From NCBI GenBank assembly GCA_020635905.1, contig JACJYV010000011.1, forward strand, positions 62,001 to 126,000: a DNA stretch of 64,000 nucleotides, written 5' to 3'. Under the pieces are notes generated by a model. It made no database searches and was not told where the DNA came from. It worked only from the letters and a program-made list of their open reading frames with translations. Origin of the DNA: Bacteroidia bacterium (GTDB lineage Bacteria > Bacteroidota > Bacteroidia > J057 > JADKCL01). The translations under genes were made by a program, and so were the position numbers. Below are positions 26,047 to 34,306 of this stretch, in pieces; positions within the stretch are counted from its first letter, which is position 1, and every line of letters starts with the position of its first letter.

Positions 26047-27405
26047 TTATAATTTGCTGAGGAATTCGATAAATAATTTCCTGATTTCCACGTACTTTGA
26101 GAATTTCAATTCCTCGGGGGTATCATACACATCGTGGTAATGCGGCGGCCCGCCCAGGGTGTAAACGAAAAATCCTCTTACTCCCTTTTCCACAAACCAG
26201 TAATGGTCACTGTTGGGTGCATTTTTGCGGGCTCTGACCAGTGGAACGGCATTCAGGGCCTCATTCACCTGCTGCAGCAAATTAAATTCAGCCTCAAACT
26301 CCTTGCCCGCCACGGCCACAATGCCTTCGTCCCCGTTGCCCATCAGGTCCAGATTCAATAGAAAACGAATTTTTTCCAGGGGAATAATGGGGTCCTGCTC
26401 CACAAAATGTTTTGATCCCACCAAACCTGCTTCTTCACCGCCAAAGGCGATAAAAACCATAGAATAATCAGGTTGGTTTTCGGGTTTGGCGTAAAATCTG
26501 GCCAGGCTGAGCAACATGGCCGTACCCGAGGCATTGTCGTTGGCACCCCGGAAAATGGCATCTCCCACCTTTCCAAGGTGGTCGTAATGGGCTGACAGGA
26601 CCAAAAATGAATCTGGATGCAGTTTGCCTTCCACCAACCCGATCACATTCTGACTTTTGATGCGGGTAAATCCGCGGGTCAGGTCCAGTTCGATGGATTT
26701 GATCTTTTTGGGTTTGGGAAATCGCTCTTCCAGTACCTCAATCACTGGCAATTCGACCGGGTTGGCAGAAAATCCGCCAGTTAGTTTTTTCTTGATCAGG
26801 ATCACAGCGGCAGCATTCACCTGCGAAGCCAGGCTGATTTTATTGAAGTCGTAGGCAAAACTCTTGTACTTTTCTTTCTGATCCTCTTTCTTTTCCACTT
26901 TGGCTGGCAATCCTTCTGAAATGACCACTGCTTCATTTTTGCCAATGCCGGGATATTCAAAGGGCAACCCGTTGCCCACATATTTCACTTTTGAGTTGGC
27001 AGAATGTCCGCCAGAAACAGGACTTACGATGTAATCCACTCCCGTTTTGAGCAGTTTGCCGTTGATTTTGACCGAGGCGCTGTCAATTTTATTCACCCCA
27101 AAACTGAAAAATTGAAAATAAGGATGGGCCGTATCCTCTGGATTTTGCAGGGGTTTCAAACCCGAGAGACGAAAGACGTCCTCAATGTAGGAGGCGGCCA
27201 GAATATGGCCGTCATTTTGGTAGCCGCGGCCGGCAAATTTCTTTCCCGCCAGGATGCCCACATCTGCGCGGGCTTCTTCCAGCAAACCTTCTGCATTTTG
27301 GGAAAATGCCCGGCCTGAAATCAAAATCATCAGCCCCAGGCAAACGAAAGTGGCACGGAAGAAGGTCAGTTTGGGTGTAAAAAAGGAGTGAAAAGGCAAA
27401 ATCAT
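26047..27405 (-). CDS. M28-family zinc aminopeptidase, secreted
   Basis: A 452-residue protein with a hydrophobic signal segment (about 18-36). A PA-like insert occupies the centre. The peptidase domain has the M28 ligand set: SAHYDH (His273), GANDNASG (Asp290), GGEEAG (Glu324 catalytic, Glu325), NLDLMG (Asp353), and PPHYHDVYDT near the end. It removes N-terminal residues from peptides with two zinc ions, probably in the periplasm or outside the cell. No T9SS domain is seen. It is divergent from a fatty acid-CoA ligase across 128 bases. Confidence 0.88.
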   Translation of the reverse strand: MILPFHSFFTPKLTFFRATFVCLGLMILISGRAFSQNAEGLLEEARADVGILAGKKFAGRGYQNDGHILAASYIEDVFRLSGLKPLQNPEDTAHPYFQFFSFGVNKIDSASVKINGKLLKTGVDYIVSPVSGGHSANSKVKYVGNGLPFEYPGIGKNEAVVISEGLPAKVEKKEDQKEKYKSFAYDFNKISLASQVNAAAVILIKKKLTGGFSANPVELPVIEVLEERFPKPKKIKSIELDLTRGFTRIKSQNVIGLVEGKLHPDSFLVLSAHYDHLGKVGDAIFRGANDNASGTAMLLSLARFYAKPENQPDYSMVFIAFGGEEAGLVGSKHFVEQDPIIPLEKIRFLLNLDLMGNGDEGIVAVAGKEFEAEFNLLQQVNEALNAVPLVRARKNAPNSDHYWFVEKGVRGFFVYTLGGPPHYHDVYDTPEELKFSKYVEIRKLFIEFLSKL

Positions 27406-27533
27406 GGTCAGAATTTTATGGGGTCAGGTTAAAATCAGCTAAATCTGTTCCAAATTAGAAAAAAAAGCAGATTTTTCTTATAATTACCACCTTTCGGCAT
27501 CACCATAAACAGTTTTCAACGCTAAAGATTAAA

Positions 27534-29309
27534 ATGGAACAGGAAGTAAAACGCCTTTTTGATATTTTTCCTTATCAGGAAAAAAGATTCCACCAGGAAG
27601 TGTGTCTCGCAGGACCCGAGAAGGGTGGGTGGGTTAAATGGTCAACCAAACAGGTAAATCATTTCACAGACAGTCTGGCCCTCGGCCTGGCCGGCCTGGG
27701 ATTGAGCAAAGGGGACATGATCGCCATCATTTCCCACACCAATAAGGAGTGGATCATTGCCGACCAGGGCATTCAGAAAATGGGAGGGATTGTCATTCCC
27801 ATTTACCCCACCAGCACCTCAGAAGATATTGCCTATATTCTGGATCACTGCGGCGCAAAAGCCATTTTTGCCCACGACCAGGAACTTTTGGACAAGGTGC
27901 TCAAAGCCAAAGACCAATTGCCCGGATTGAAGCATTATTTCTCCTTCACCCCTACCCAGGGCGCTCAATTGTACACGGAGATTTTCGTGGAGCCTACCCA
28001 GGAGGGGCTGGTCAGTCTGAGCGCAGTGCAGGATCAGGTTCAGGCCACAGATCTGGCTACCATCATCTACACCTCTGGCACGACCGGAAAACCTAAAGGG
28101 GTAATGCTTTCGCATTACAACATCCTGAGCAATCTTTATGTGACCAAAGATATTCTGCCTGTCAATTCCACTCACATTGGCCTCAGTTTTCTGCCGCTCA
28201 GCCACATTTTTGAGCGCATGATCAATTACCTGTATTTCTACACGGGAATTTCGGTCTATTATGCAGAATCCATCGAGATGATTGGCCCCACCCTGAAAGA
28301 AATACGTCCCAATGTCTTTACCGCGGTACCCCGCCTGCTCGAAAAAGTATTCGACAAAATCGTGGCTGGCGGTCAGGCAGAAGGTGGAATGAAGACCAAA
28401 ATCTTCAATTGGGCCCTTGATCTGGCCCTGCACTGGCTGCCCGATGGGCAGAATGGAGGCTGGTATAATTTCAAGCTGAAAATTGCCGATAAGCTGGTCT
28501 TTTCCAAGATCAGGGCCAAAGCGGGTCTGGACCGGGTGATTGCCTCTGCTTCTGGTTCTGCGGCGCTCAATCCGCGTCTTTTGCGCTTTTTCAACGCTGC
28601 AGGCGTGCCCCTGACCGAGGGTTACGGTCTGACCGAAACTTCACCCGTGATTTCTGTGGGACAATTTATTCCCCATGGAATGAAGGTGGGAACGGTTGGC
28701 CAAATCATCCCCAACGGAGAGGTGAAAATTGCCGAGGACGGCGAAATTCTCTTCAAAGGCCCCAACGTGATGCTGGGTTATTACCACGATCAGGAAAAAA
28801 CTGACGAAGTCATAGATCCAGATGGCTGGTTCCACACGGGCGATATTGGGGTGCTGGACAAAGACGGATTCCTCAAAATCACGGACCGTAAGAAGGAGAT
28901 TTTCAAGACTTCAGGTGGCAAGTACATTGCTCCTCAGTTGATGGAAAACAAATTCAAAGAATCTCCCTTTATCAATCAGGTGATGGTGATTGGCGAATAC
29001 CGCAAATTCCCGGGTGCGCTGATCGTGCCCAATTTTGAAGCTCTGACGGGTTATCTGGCCGATAAAGGCATTTCCTACAAAGACCATTTCGAGGACATCT
29101 GCAAGATGAAAGAGGTCAATGACCTGTTTGAGTCAGAAATGGAGCGCCTCAATGTGGATTTCAACAAATGGGAAAAAGTGAAGCGCTGGGCCCTCATTCC
29201 AAAGGAATGGACTCCTGACTCAGGCCTGATTACCCCAACTTTGAAACTGAAACGCAAGGTTATCCTCGAACACTTCAAAGACGAAGTGGAAGGGGTTTAC
29301 AACGTATAG
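27534..29309 (+). CDS. Long-chain fatty acid-CoA ligase (AMP-binding)
   Basis: A 591-residue adenylate-forming enzyme. Motifs are IIYTSGTTGKPKGVMLSH (about 177-194, AMP binding), GYGLTETSPV (about 363-372), and WFHTGDIG (about 430-437). The C-terminal KITDRKKEIFKTSGGKYIAP matches the FadD/FadD15-type long-chain group of Bacteroidota and cyanobacteria. It activates fatty acids to acyl-CoA at the cytoplasmic membrane. A canonical hairpin terminator follows at 29335-29370. Confidence 0.9.
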   Translation: MEQEVKRLFDIFPYQEKRFHQEVCLAGPEKGGWVKWSTKQVNHFTDSLALGLAGLGLSKGDMIAIISHTNKEWIIADQGIQKMGGIVIPIYPTSTSEDIAYILDHCGAKAIFAHDQELLDKVLKAKDQLPGLKHYFSFTPTQGAQLYTEIFVEPTQEGLVSLSAVQDQVQATDLATIIYTSGTTGKPKGVMLSHYNILSNLYVTKDILPVNSTHIGLSFLPLSHIFERMINYLYFYTGISVYYAESIEMIGPTLKEIRPNVFTAVPRLLEKVFDKIVAGGQAEGGMKTKIFNWALDLALHWLPDGQNGGWYNFKLKIADKLVFSKIRAKAGLDRVIASASGSAALNPRLLRFFNAAGVPLTEGYGLTETSPVISVGQFIPHGMKVGTVGQIIPNGEVKIAEDGEILFKGPNVMLGYYHDQEKTDEVIDPDGWFHTGDIGVLDKDGFLKITDRKKEIFKTSGGKYIAPQLMENKFKESPFINQVMVIGEYRKFPGALIVPNFEALTGYLADKGISYKDHFEDICKMKEVNDLFESEMERLNVDFNKWEKVKRWALIPKEWTPDSGLITPTLKLKRKVILEHFKDEVEGVYNV

Positions 29310-29334
29310 ATTAATATTATTTAGGTTAATAAGG

Positions 29335-29370
29335 AAAAAGCCGTTACGGGGAAATCTCGTGCGGCTTTTT
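29335..29370 (+). terminator. Rho-independent terminator after the acyl-CoA ligase
   Basis: AAAAAGCCG (29335-29343) pairs with CGGCTTTTT (29362-29370) across an 18-base loop, with a T-run at the end. The symmetry gives potential for both strands, and the convergent gene ends at 29524. Confidence 0.8.
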
Positions 29371-29375
29371 CTATT

Positions 29376-29509
29376 GGGAACCTCTAAAAACTTCGATTCT
29401 CAGCGTTGGACCTGGTTCAATAGACAATTGGCAAAGAACAATTATCAATTAACAACTGCGCTTTCTTCACCTGTCCCCGCTTTGATCTTCATCGTTTTTA
29501 GAGGTTCCC
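29376..29509. repeat. Hairpin repeat element, copy 1 (inverted ends)
   Basis: A 134-base element beginning GGGAACCTCTAAAAAC and ending GTTTTTAGAGGTTCCC, a perfect 16-base inverted repeat. Inside is the sequence GCGTTGGACCTGGTTC shared with copies at 47572 and 53574, with close matches at 48530. It begins six bases after the terminator stem. No coding capacity. The middle of this copy differs from the others (AT-rich spacer). Confidence 0.75.
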
Positions 29510-29523
29510 TTTTATGATAAATC

Positions 29524-30936
29524 TTATCTGAACCGTCGTACCAATCCCCAAAGGGCCATCAAACCTGCCCCCGCAATAATCATCCAACCCAATCCATTCT
29601 TCTCCAAACTTCCCGTTTCTTCCTTGATCTGCCCGGAAAATTCTTCCAGATATTCACGGTGCGACCAGGTATTCCACCCGGTCAGGATAGCCAGTTGGGC
29701 CATTTCGTCCTGCCGTCTTTTTTGCAGCTTGCGCAAATAGGTCTGTCCGGCGGCGCAATCAAAGGTGCGGTCATAGGGCGGGTTGTGGATCACATATCTG
29801 CATTGGAAATTCTTCTGGTTGGGAGTTTCCTGAAAAATGAGATCCTGGGGAAAATTGGCCCGGTCGTAACGCACATGCAGCCGGGTGAAAAATGCCTTTC
29901 CGCTTTGCTCGTTACTATTCCAGCTGACCCAATCTGCCCCCGCCTGCTGAAAGTCCGTGATCATAGGCGGCGGGCCCACGCAGGGATCACATTTTACGGG
30001 CTGGGTCAGGCTGGCGTCCCAGGCATATTCCAGAAACACGCCCTGGCGGCCGGCCTGTTTGTAAGATCGGTCGAACAGATCTTTGTAAAAAGGCTCAAAT
30101 GTACCTTCTGTTTTTACAAAAAGGGGAATTTCGCGGTCTGTAGGCATGGAAATGGTGCGGTAATTGACCGTTTCAATCCTTCCTTTCTTCGAAAGAGCGT
30201 ACACAATCAGGTCCTGCGAGTCCTCGGCATTGGCCATGCCCAGGCGGATGGGCAGCATGAATTTGGGGCTGTTGAATTCGATCTGCAGGGGCCTCAGGTT
30301 GGTGAATGGCCCGGTTTGTTCCACTTTGCTGAGGTCCACCTTCACCACAAAAAACTTCATGTTGTTTTTGATGTAGGGTTCCAGCACCTCCTGGGCGCCA
30401 CTGGGAATTTTGTATCCGTTGTCGGTCAGCCAGGCTTCCAGTCCGCTGGAGTGGGTGGCTGAGAGGATGAGGATTTTGTATTCTTCCACATCGTATTCTG
30501 CCTTGATTTTGACCCCGTAATCTTTGTTTTCCACGCTGGTTGGCATGGGAATCATGCTGGACTTGCGGTTAATGCCACTCATGGATCGTGAGTATTTGAC
30601 AGGCTGAGGAGGATGGCAGGGATTCTCGTCGTAATATTCTGCCAGGCGGGGACCCGAGTAGGCATCAAAGCGGTCAAACAGGCTGGCTTCCGCGATGCGG
30701 ATCTGGTCGCGCTTCAGAACTTCGGGCACGGGCACCACCATGGCAAAGTCTTTGACGTCGCCTTTGAAGTCGTTGGACATGGTGATGACTGAGCGGTTTC
30801 CGTCACGCACAAGAATCACCTGGGAGGATTTATTGAACAGTTTGGCTCCTGCTTTGGCCACGTAAAAGCCACAGAAAGCGAAGCTTTCAGAAGCCAGCAG
30901 GCTGAGCAACAGGAGGCTGATGAGTATTTTTTTCAT
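29524..30936 (-). CDS. DUF2330-type secreted protein with C-terminal membrane anchor (third gene of operon)
   Basis: A 470-residue protein. A signal peptide (1-20, ending ESFAF) is followed by CGFYVAKAGAKLFNKSSQVI, as in DUF2330 proteins. Two central landmarks are TMSNDFKGDVKDFAMVVPVPEVLKRDQI and a KCDPCVGPPP motif with two cysteines four apart. The last 22 residues are a hydrophobic segment ending RRFR, which would anchor the protein in the inner membrane with a periplasmic body. Function unknown. It is a paralogue of the gene upstream (31025-32512) and ends the operon. A cysteine pair plus a redox-type membrane neighbour suggests electron transfer or metal binding; this is inference. Confidence 0.82.
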   Translation of the reverse strand: MKKILISLLLLSLLASESFAFCGFYVAKAGAKLFNKSSQVILVRDGNRSVITMSNDFKGDVKDFAMVVPVPEVLKRDQIRIAEASLFDRFDAYSGPRLAEYYDENPCHPPQPVKYSRSMSGINRKSSMIPMPTSVENKDYGVKIKAEYDVEEYKILILSATHSSGLEAWLTDNGYKIPSGAQEVLEPYIKNNMKFFVVKVDLSKVEQTGPFTNLRPLQIEFNSPKFMLPIRLGMANAEDSQDLIVYALSKKGRIETVNYRTISMPTDREIPLFVKTEGTFEPFYKDLFDRSYKQAGRQGVFLEYAWDASLTQPVKCDPCVGPPPMITDFQQAGADWVSWNSNEQSGKAFFTRLHVRYDRANFPQDLIFQETPNQKNFQCRYVIHNPPYDRTFDCAAGQTYLRKLQKRRQDEMAQLAILTGWNTWSHREYLEEFSGQIKEETGSLEKNGLGWMIIAGAGLMALWGLVRRFR

Positions 30937-30987
30937 GATTTTCTTTTTCTAAGGCAGGTGGAGAAAGGAGCGAACCCAAAGGGTTCG

Positions 30988-31028
30988 CCCCATCTCTTAT
31001 CTCTAAAATCTAACTATCTAAAATCTAT
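30988..31028. repeat. CTAA-rich intergenic string
   Basis: A string of near-repeats of the type TCTAAAATCTAACTATCTAA between the two DUF2330 genes, overlapping the stop codon of the upstream one. It resembles strings at 9181-9233 and 34160-34210. Confidence 0.5.
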
Positions 31029-32512
31029 GATCTGATTGTTTGAAATCTCCTGAAAAGCCATTTCCCAAAAGGAAGCAGGAAAAGCAAGCTGTAAAACAGG
31101 ATGTAGAGCCAGGTGGGAGTTTCCCCGCTTTGGTCGAGGTTGACCCCTCCGTGCTGCAATACTGCATCGTAGTTGGTCTCGTCGAGGGCGCCGCGTTCCA
31201 GATAGGTGTCGTATTGGGTCAGGTAATCTTTGTACTGCCAGGTATTCCAGCCCGTGAGCAGGGCCAGTTCCACCATTTCGTCGGCACGGCGGCTTTTGAG
31301 CTTGCGCAGGTAATCCTGGCCTTCAGAGCAGGAGAAGGAATTGGAATAGGGAGGATTATGCACTACATAACGTCCCTGGAAGCGGGTGGTGTTGGGAGTT
31401 TCCTGGAAAACCAGATCCTGGGGGAAGTGGGCCCGGTCGTAGCGCACATGCAGACGGGTGAAAAATACACGGCTGCTCTGGTCCAGTTGTCCGTTTTTGT
31501 AAATCCAGCTGGCTCCTGCTTCGGTCAGGTCGGTCACGATAGGTGGCGGACCCACGCAGGGATCGCATTTTACGGGCTGATCCAGACTTGCATCCCAGCT
31601 GTATTCGAGGTACACGTTGTTTTTGGAGGAACGCTCATAGGTACGTTCAAAGAGATCAGCATAGAATTTCCCAAAAAGTCCCTGATTCTTCACAAAAAGA
31701 GGAATATCACGGTCCGTAGGAATCTCCACGGTGCGGTAATTGGTGGTCTCAATGCGTCCTTTTTCGCTCAGGGCATACACCACAAGGTCCTGGGTGCCGC
31801 TGGAATTGGCCATACCCAGACGAATGGGCAGCATGAAGCGGCTGGAGTTGTACTCGATTTGGAGGGGACGCAGGTTGGTGCTGCTGCCAATGAATTTCTG
31901 CTTTTCTGCATCTACCTTGACCACAAAGAAGTTGAGGCCATTTTTGATGTAGGGTTCCAGTACTTCTTTGGCGCCCGTGGGGATTTTGTAGCCATTCTGG
32001 ATGAGCCATTTTTCCAGGCTGCCCGATTCCGTGGCCGAAAGTATGACCACGTCGTACTCCTCCACGGAGTAACGGGCTTCCACTTTGACGTTGTCCATCC
32101 TTTTGAATTCCCTTGATGGAGCCATGCTGGTGGTCTGGACTTCATTGACGGAAACATCATCGTAGTCATAATATTCTTTGTAGGCCACGGCACAGACTTC
32201 GGGATCGTAGTATTCGGTCATGCGGGGACCCGAATAGGCATCGAAGGTGGCAAATATGGCGGGATTCTTGACCCGGATCTGCTCTCTTTTGAGCACTTCA
32301 GGTACAGGTACGACCATGGCAAAGTCTTTGACGTCGCCGCTGAAGTCGTTGGACATGGTCACCACGGTGTGCGAGCCCTTGCGGGCCAGGATGACCTGGG
32401 AGGTTTTGTTGAAGAGACTTACATCGGCTTTGGCCACGTAAAATCCGCAAAAAGCAAACGATTGAAGGGTAATCCCCATTAAAATTGTCAGGGTCAGGAT
32501 CAGTTTTTTCAT
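31025..32512 (-). CDS. DUF2330-type secreted protein, paralogue (second gene of operon)
   Basis: A 495-residue protein from the ATG at 32512, whose ATGA overlap with the preceding gene's stop (32509-32511) makes it preferable to the ATG at 32524. It is a full-length paralogue of the 29524-30936 product: signal peptide, CGFYVAKADVSLFNKTSQVI, TMSNDFSGDVKDFAMVVPVP, KCDPCVGPPP, and a C-terminal hydrophobic anchor ending FRRFQ. The two copies differ most in the acidic insert after YDPEVC and near the C-terminus. Translational coupling with the membrane protein gene upstream implies a common product or complex. Function unknown. Confidence 0.83.
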   Translation of the reverse strand: MKKLILTLTILMGITLQSFAFCGFYVAKADVSLFNKTSQVILARKGSHTVVTMSNDFSGDVKDFAMVVPVPEVLKREQIRVKNPAIFATFDAYSGPRMTEYYDPEVCAVAYKEYYDYDDVSVNEVQTTSMAPSREFKRMDNVKVEARYSVEEYDVVILSATESGSLEKWLIQNGYKIPTGAKEVLEPYIKNGLNFFVVKVDAEKQKFIGSSTNLRPLQIEYNSSRFMLPIRLGMANSSGTQDLVVYALSEKGRIETTNYRTVEIPTDRDIPLFVKNQGLFGKFYADLFERTYERSSKNNVYLEYSWDASLDQPVKCDPCVGPPPIVTDLTEAGASWIYKNGQLDQSSRVFFTRLHVRYDRAHFPQDLVFQETPNTTRFQGRYVVHNPPYSNSFSCSEGQDYLRKLKSRRADEMVELALLTGWNTWQYKDYLTQYDTYLERGALDETNYDAVLQHGGVNLDQSGETPTWLYILFYSLLFLLPFGKWLFRRFQTIRS

Positions 32513-33363
32513 GATGTGGTCCATTGAAATTGTTTGTGTTTAAATTTTTTGTCTAAGAAAACGGTTACGGGAGCGATGAAAAACAAGGCCCAGATGGGCG
32601 CGGTGTGGAGGAATAACCAATTGGTGAGGATAAAGGAGACCAGGGCAATGCCTGCGGCCCACAGGATGCGTGCTTTGGGCGCATTGGGGGTGGTGACCGG
32701 GTCCGTGATCATAAAGAATGAATAGAGGAGCAGGGTGCCGCTGGTAAACTGGTGAAAAAAGAAGTCCATGGGCCAGCCCTGCCAGAGGACGACCTTGGCA
32801 AACTGCAGCACCGCGAAGGTACCCAGGAATGCCAGACTGGTGTCGATTCGCCCAACTTTGAATAATACCACCAGGCCCAGCATGCCTATGAAGAAGAGCA
32901 GCAGGGTGCTGCTGCCCCACTGTCCGGGGCTGATCCAGGCGTCGCCTGTGATGAGCATGGTGACGATGATGCCAAAGTTGTTGGGGTTGAAGATGTGTTT
33001 GTTGTTGTATCTCAGGACGAATTTGCTGCCAATGGAAAGGGCGGCGGCCAGGGCCAGGGTGACAGGGAGGTTGGCTTTGAGGATGAGGCAGAGCCCGAGG
33101 GAGGTGATGAGGGCACTCTTGAGTCCGCTCATGGGTTTTTTGGTGAGGTGCAGGCCAAGGGCCTGTACGGCCAGGCAGGTGCCAAAGATGACGGCGTATT
33201 TCAGGAGGTTGGCTTCCCAGCCCAGGGCCAGGATTCCGTAGCAAAGGAAACTGAAGAGGTAGGTGATCTGGAAGTGGCGGGCGTCGCCGCGGTAGAATTT
33301 GACCACCGCCCGGTACAGGCTTTCGATGAGGGTGGGCTGCGCTTGAAGTGTTTGGGACTGCAT
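32509..33363 (-). CDS. Orphan NqrB/RnfD-like membrane protein (first gene of operon)
   Basis: A 284-residue integral membrane protein with about eight hydrophobic segments. MSGLKSALITSLGLCLILKAN, NKHIFNPNNFGI and FFMITDPVTTPN are landmarks of the NqrB/RnfD family, which carry a flavin covalently bound to threonine in a [S/D/T]-G-[A/G]-T-like motif; here the candidate is Thr210 in FTSGT. The usual partners (other Nqr or Rnf subunits) are absent. Instead it overlaps the first DUF2330 gene by four bases. The family normally moves electrons across membranes, so this may be a stand-alone redox module. Confidence 0.8.
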   Translation of the reverse strand: MQSQTLQAQPTLIESLYRAVVKFYRGDARHFQITYLFSFLCYGILALGWEANLLKYAVIFGTCLAVQALGLHLTKKPMSGLKSALITSLGLCLILKANLPVTLALAAALSIGSKFVLRYNNKHIFNPNNFGIIVTMLITGDAWISPGQWGSSTLLLFFIGMLGLVVLFKVGRIDTSLAFLGTFAVLQFAKVVLWQGWPMDFFFHQFTSGTLLLYSFFMITDPVTTPNAPKARILWAAGIALVSFILTNWLFLHTAPIWALFFIAPVTVFLDKKFKHKQFQWTTS

Positions 33364-33556
33364 ATTTTATTGCTGTTTGAATTGGAGGTGCTACGGTGGG
33401 GGAGTTTCCACAAATGTTTTTTGATTTTTTTGTGGGAGGGGGTGGGAATGGGGGTTGGGAGGTTAGTTGGGGTGGTTTTTTAAACACAGAGGCACAGAGT
33501 CAGTTGGATTGGTCAGGAGGTTTTTTGATGGGAAGCCTTGGTTTTGTTGGTTTTTT

Positions 33557-33660
33557 CAACACAAAGTCCGCGAAGCACACAAAGTTTTTTATTTGCGACT
33601 GGAAGCTTTCGCTTTTGGGAGGGAAGCTCGTAGCTCGGGCCATGGGCCACACTTTGTGGC
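33557..33660 (+). repeat. Direct repeat block A, copy 1
   Basis: Begins CAACACAAAGTCCGCGAAG and continues into GGAAGCTTTCGCTTTTGGGA and CGTAGCTCGGGCCATGGG. The same order of pieces recurs at 33838-33945 with small changes, and the first part also recurs at 33683. Related to the CACAAAG string at 45442. Confidence 0.65.
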
Positions 33661-33837
33661 AGCTAATGGCTTGGGGTTGTTTCAACACAAAGTCCGCGAA
33701 GGAGGTAAACTGGGGTGTTTTTTAACCGCGGAGAACACGGAGAAATCAGAATCCCAGGTTGGTAGGCACGAGCCGTAAGAGGTCACAGAGATTGGAGGGT
33801 ATGCTCGTAGCTCGCAGCTAATGGCTTGGGGTTGTTT

Positions 33838-33945
33838 CAACACAAAGTCCGCGAAGTACACAAAGTTTTTTATGTGAGGCTGGGAGCTTTCGCTTTTAGG
33901 AGGGAAACTCGTGGTTCGGGCCATGGGGGCCACTTTGTGGTAGCC
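33838..33945 (+). repeat. Direct repeat block A, copy 2
   Basis: Matches 33557-33660: CAACACAAAGTCCGCGAAGT, GGGAGCTTTCGCTTTTAGGA, GTTCGGGCCATGGGG and CACTTTGTGG in the same order. Divergence of several percent implies an old duplication or repeated spread. Confidence 0.65.
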
Positions 33946-34230
33946 TGGGGCTTGAAGCTTTGCAATGGAATGGGAGGGAAGGATTAATGGCCCGGTGGTA
34001 GGGCAGTAGGCGCCTGATAGTAGCCTGATAAGGGCCCGCCTATTGAGTTGTTATTGGGGACCTATTGGGGATCTATTGAGTAACTATTGAGTAACCCCTG
34101 TTTTTTGGGGGGCGGGGGGGATCGGAAATATCAATTTAGGAAATTGGAGATTGGATTCCATGGCCTAATTTCTAACCCCTAAAACCCAACGCCTAACCCC
34201 CAATTCCTTACCTCCCAGGCTTCCATTTTC

Positions 34231-34250
34231 GGTCAGGATTTATCCTGACC
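34231..34250. repeat. 20-base palindrome
   Basis: GGTCAGGATTTATCCTGACC is a perfect inverted repeat with 9-base arms and a 2-base centre. It lies 57 bases beyond the end of the TonB receptor gene and could form a strong hairpin. Confidence 0.6.
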
Positions 34251-34280
34251 TTACGGGACTCCTCAAACCGTAAACAGTAA

Positions 34281-34298
34281 TCCCGATAGCTATCGGGA
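34281..34298. repeat. 18-base perfect palindrome
   Basis: TCCCGATAGCTATCGGGA is a perfect palindrome nine bases before the end of the minus-strand TonB receptor gene. It is flanked on both sides by GTAAACCG-type sequences. Confidence 0.6.
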
Positions 34299-34306
34299 GT
34301 AAACCG

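Larger units (their letters stand above)
33364..34306. other. Gene-free region built of repeats and palindromes
   Basis: About 940 bases with no convincing gene. It contains CACAAAG-type repeats (33483-33866), a duplicated block of about 105 bases (33557-33660 and 33838-33945), TATTGAG strings (about 34040-34095), a CTAA-rich string (34160-34210), and two palindromes (34231-34250 and 34281-34298). It separates two minus-strand genes. Confidence 0.75.
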
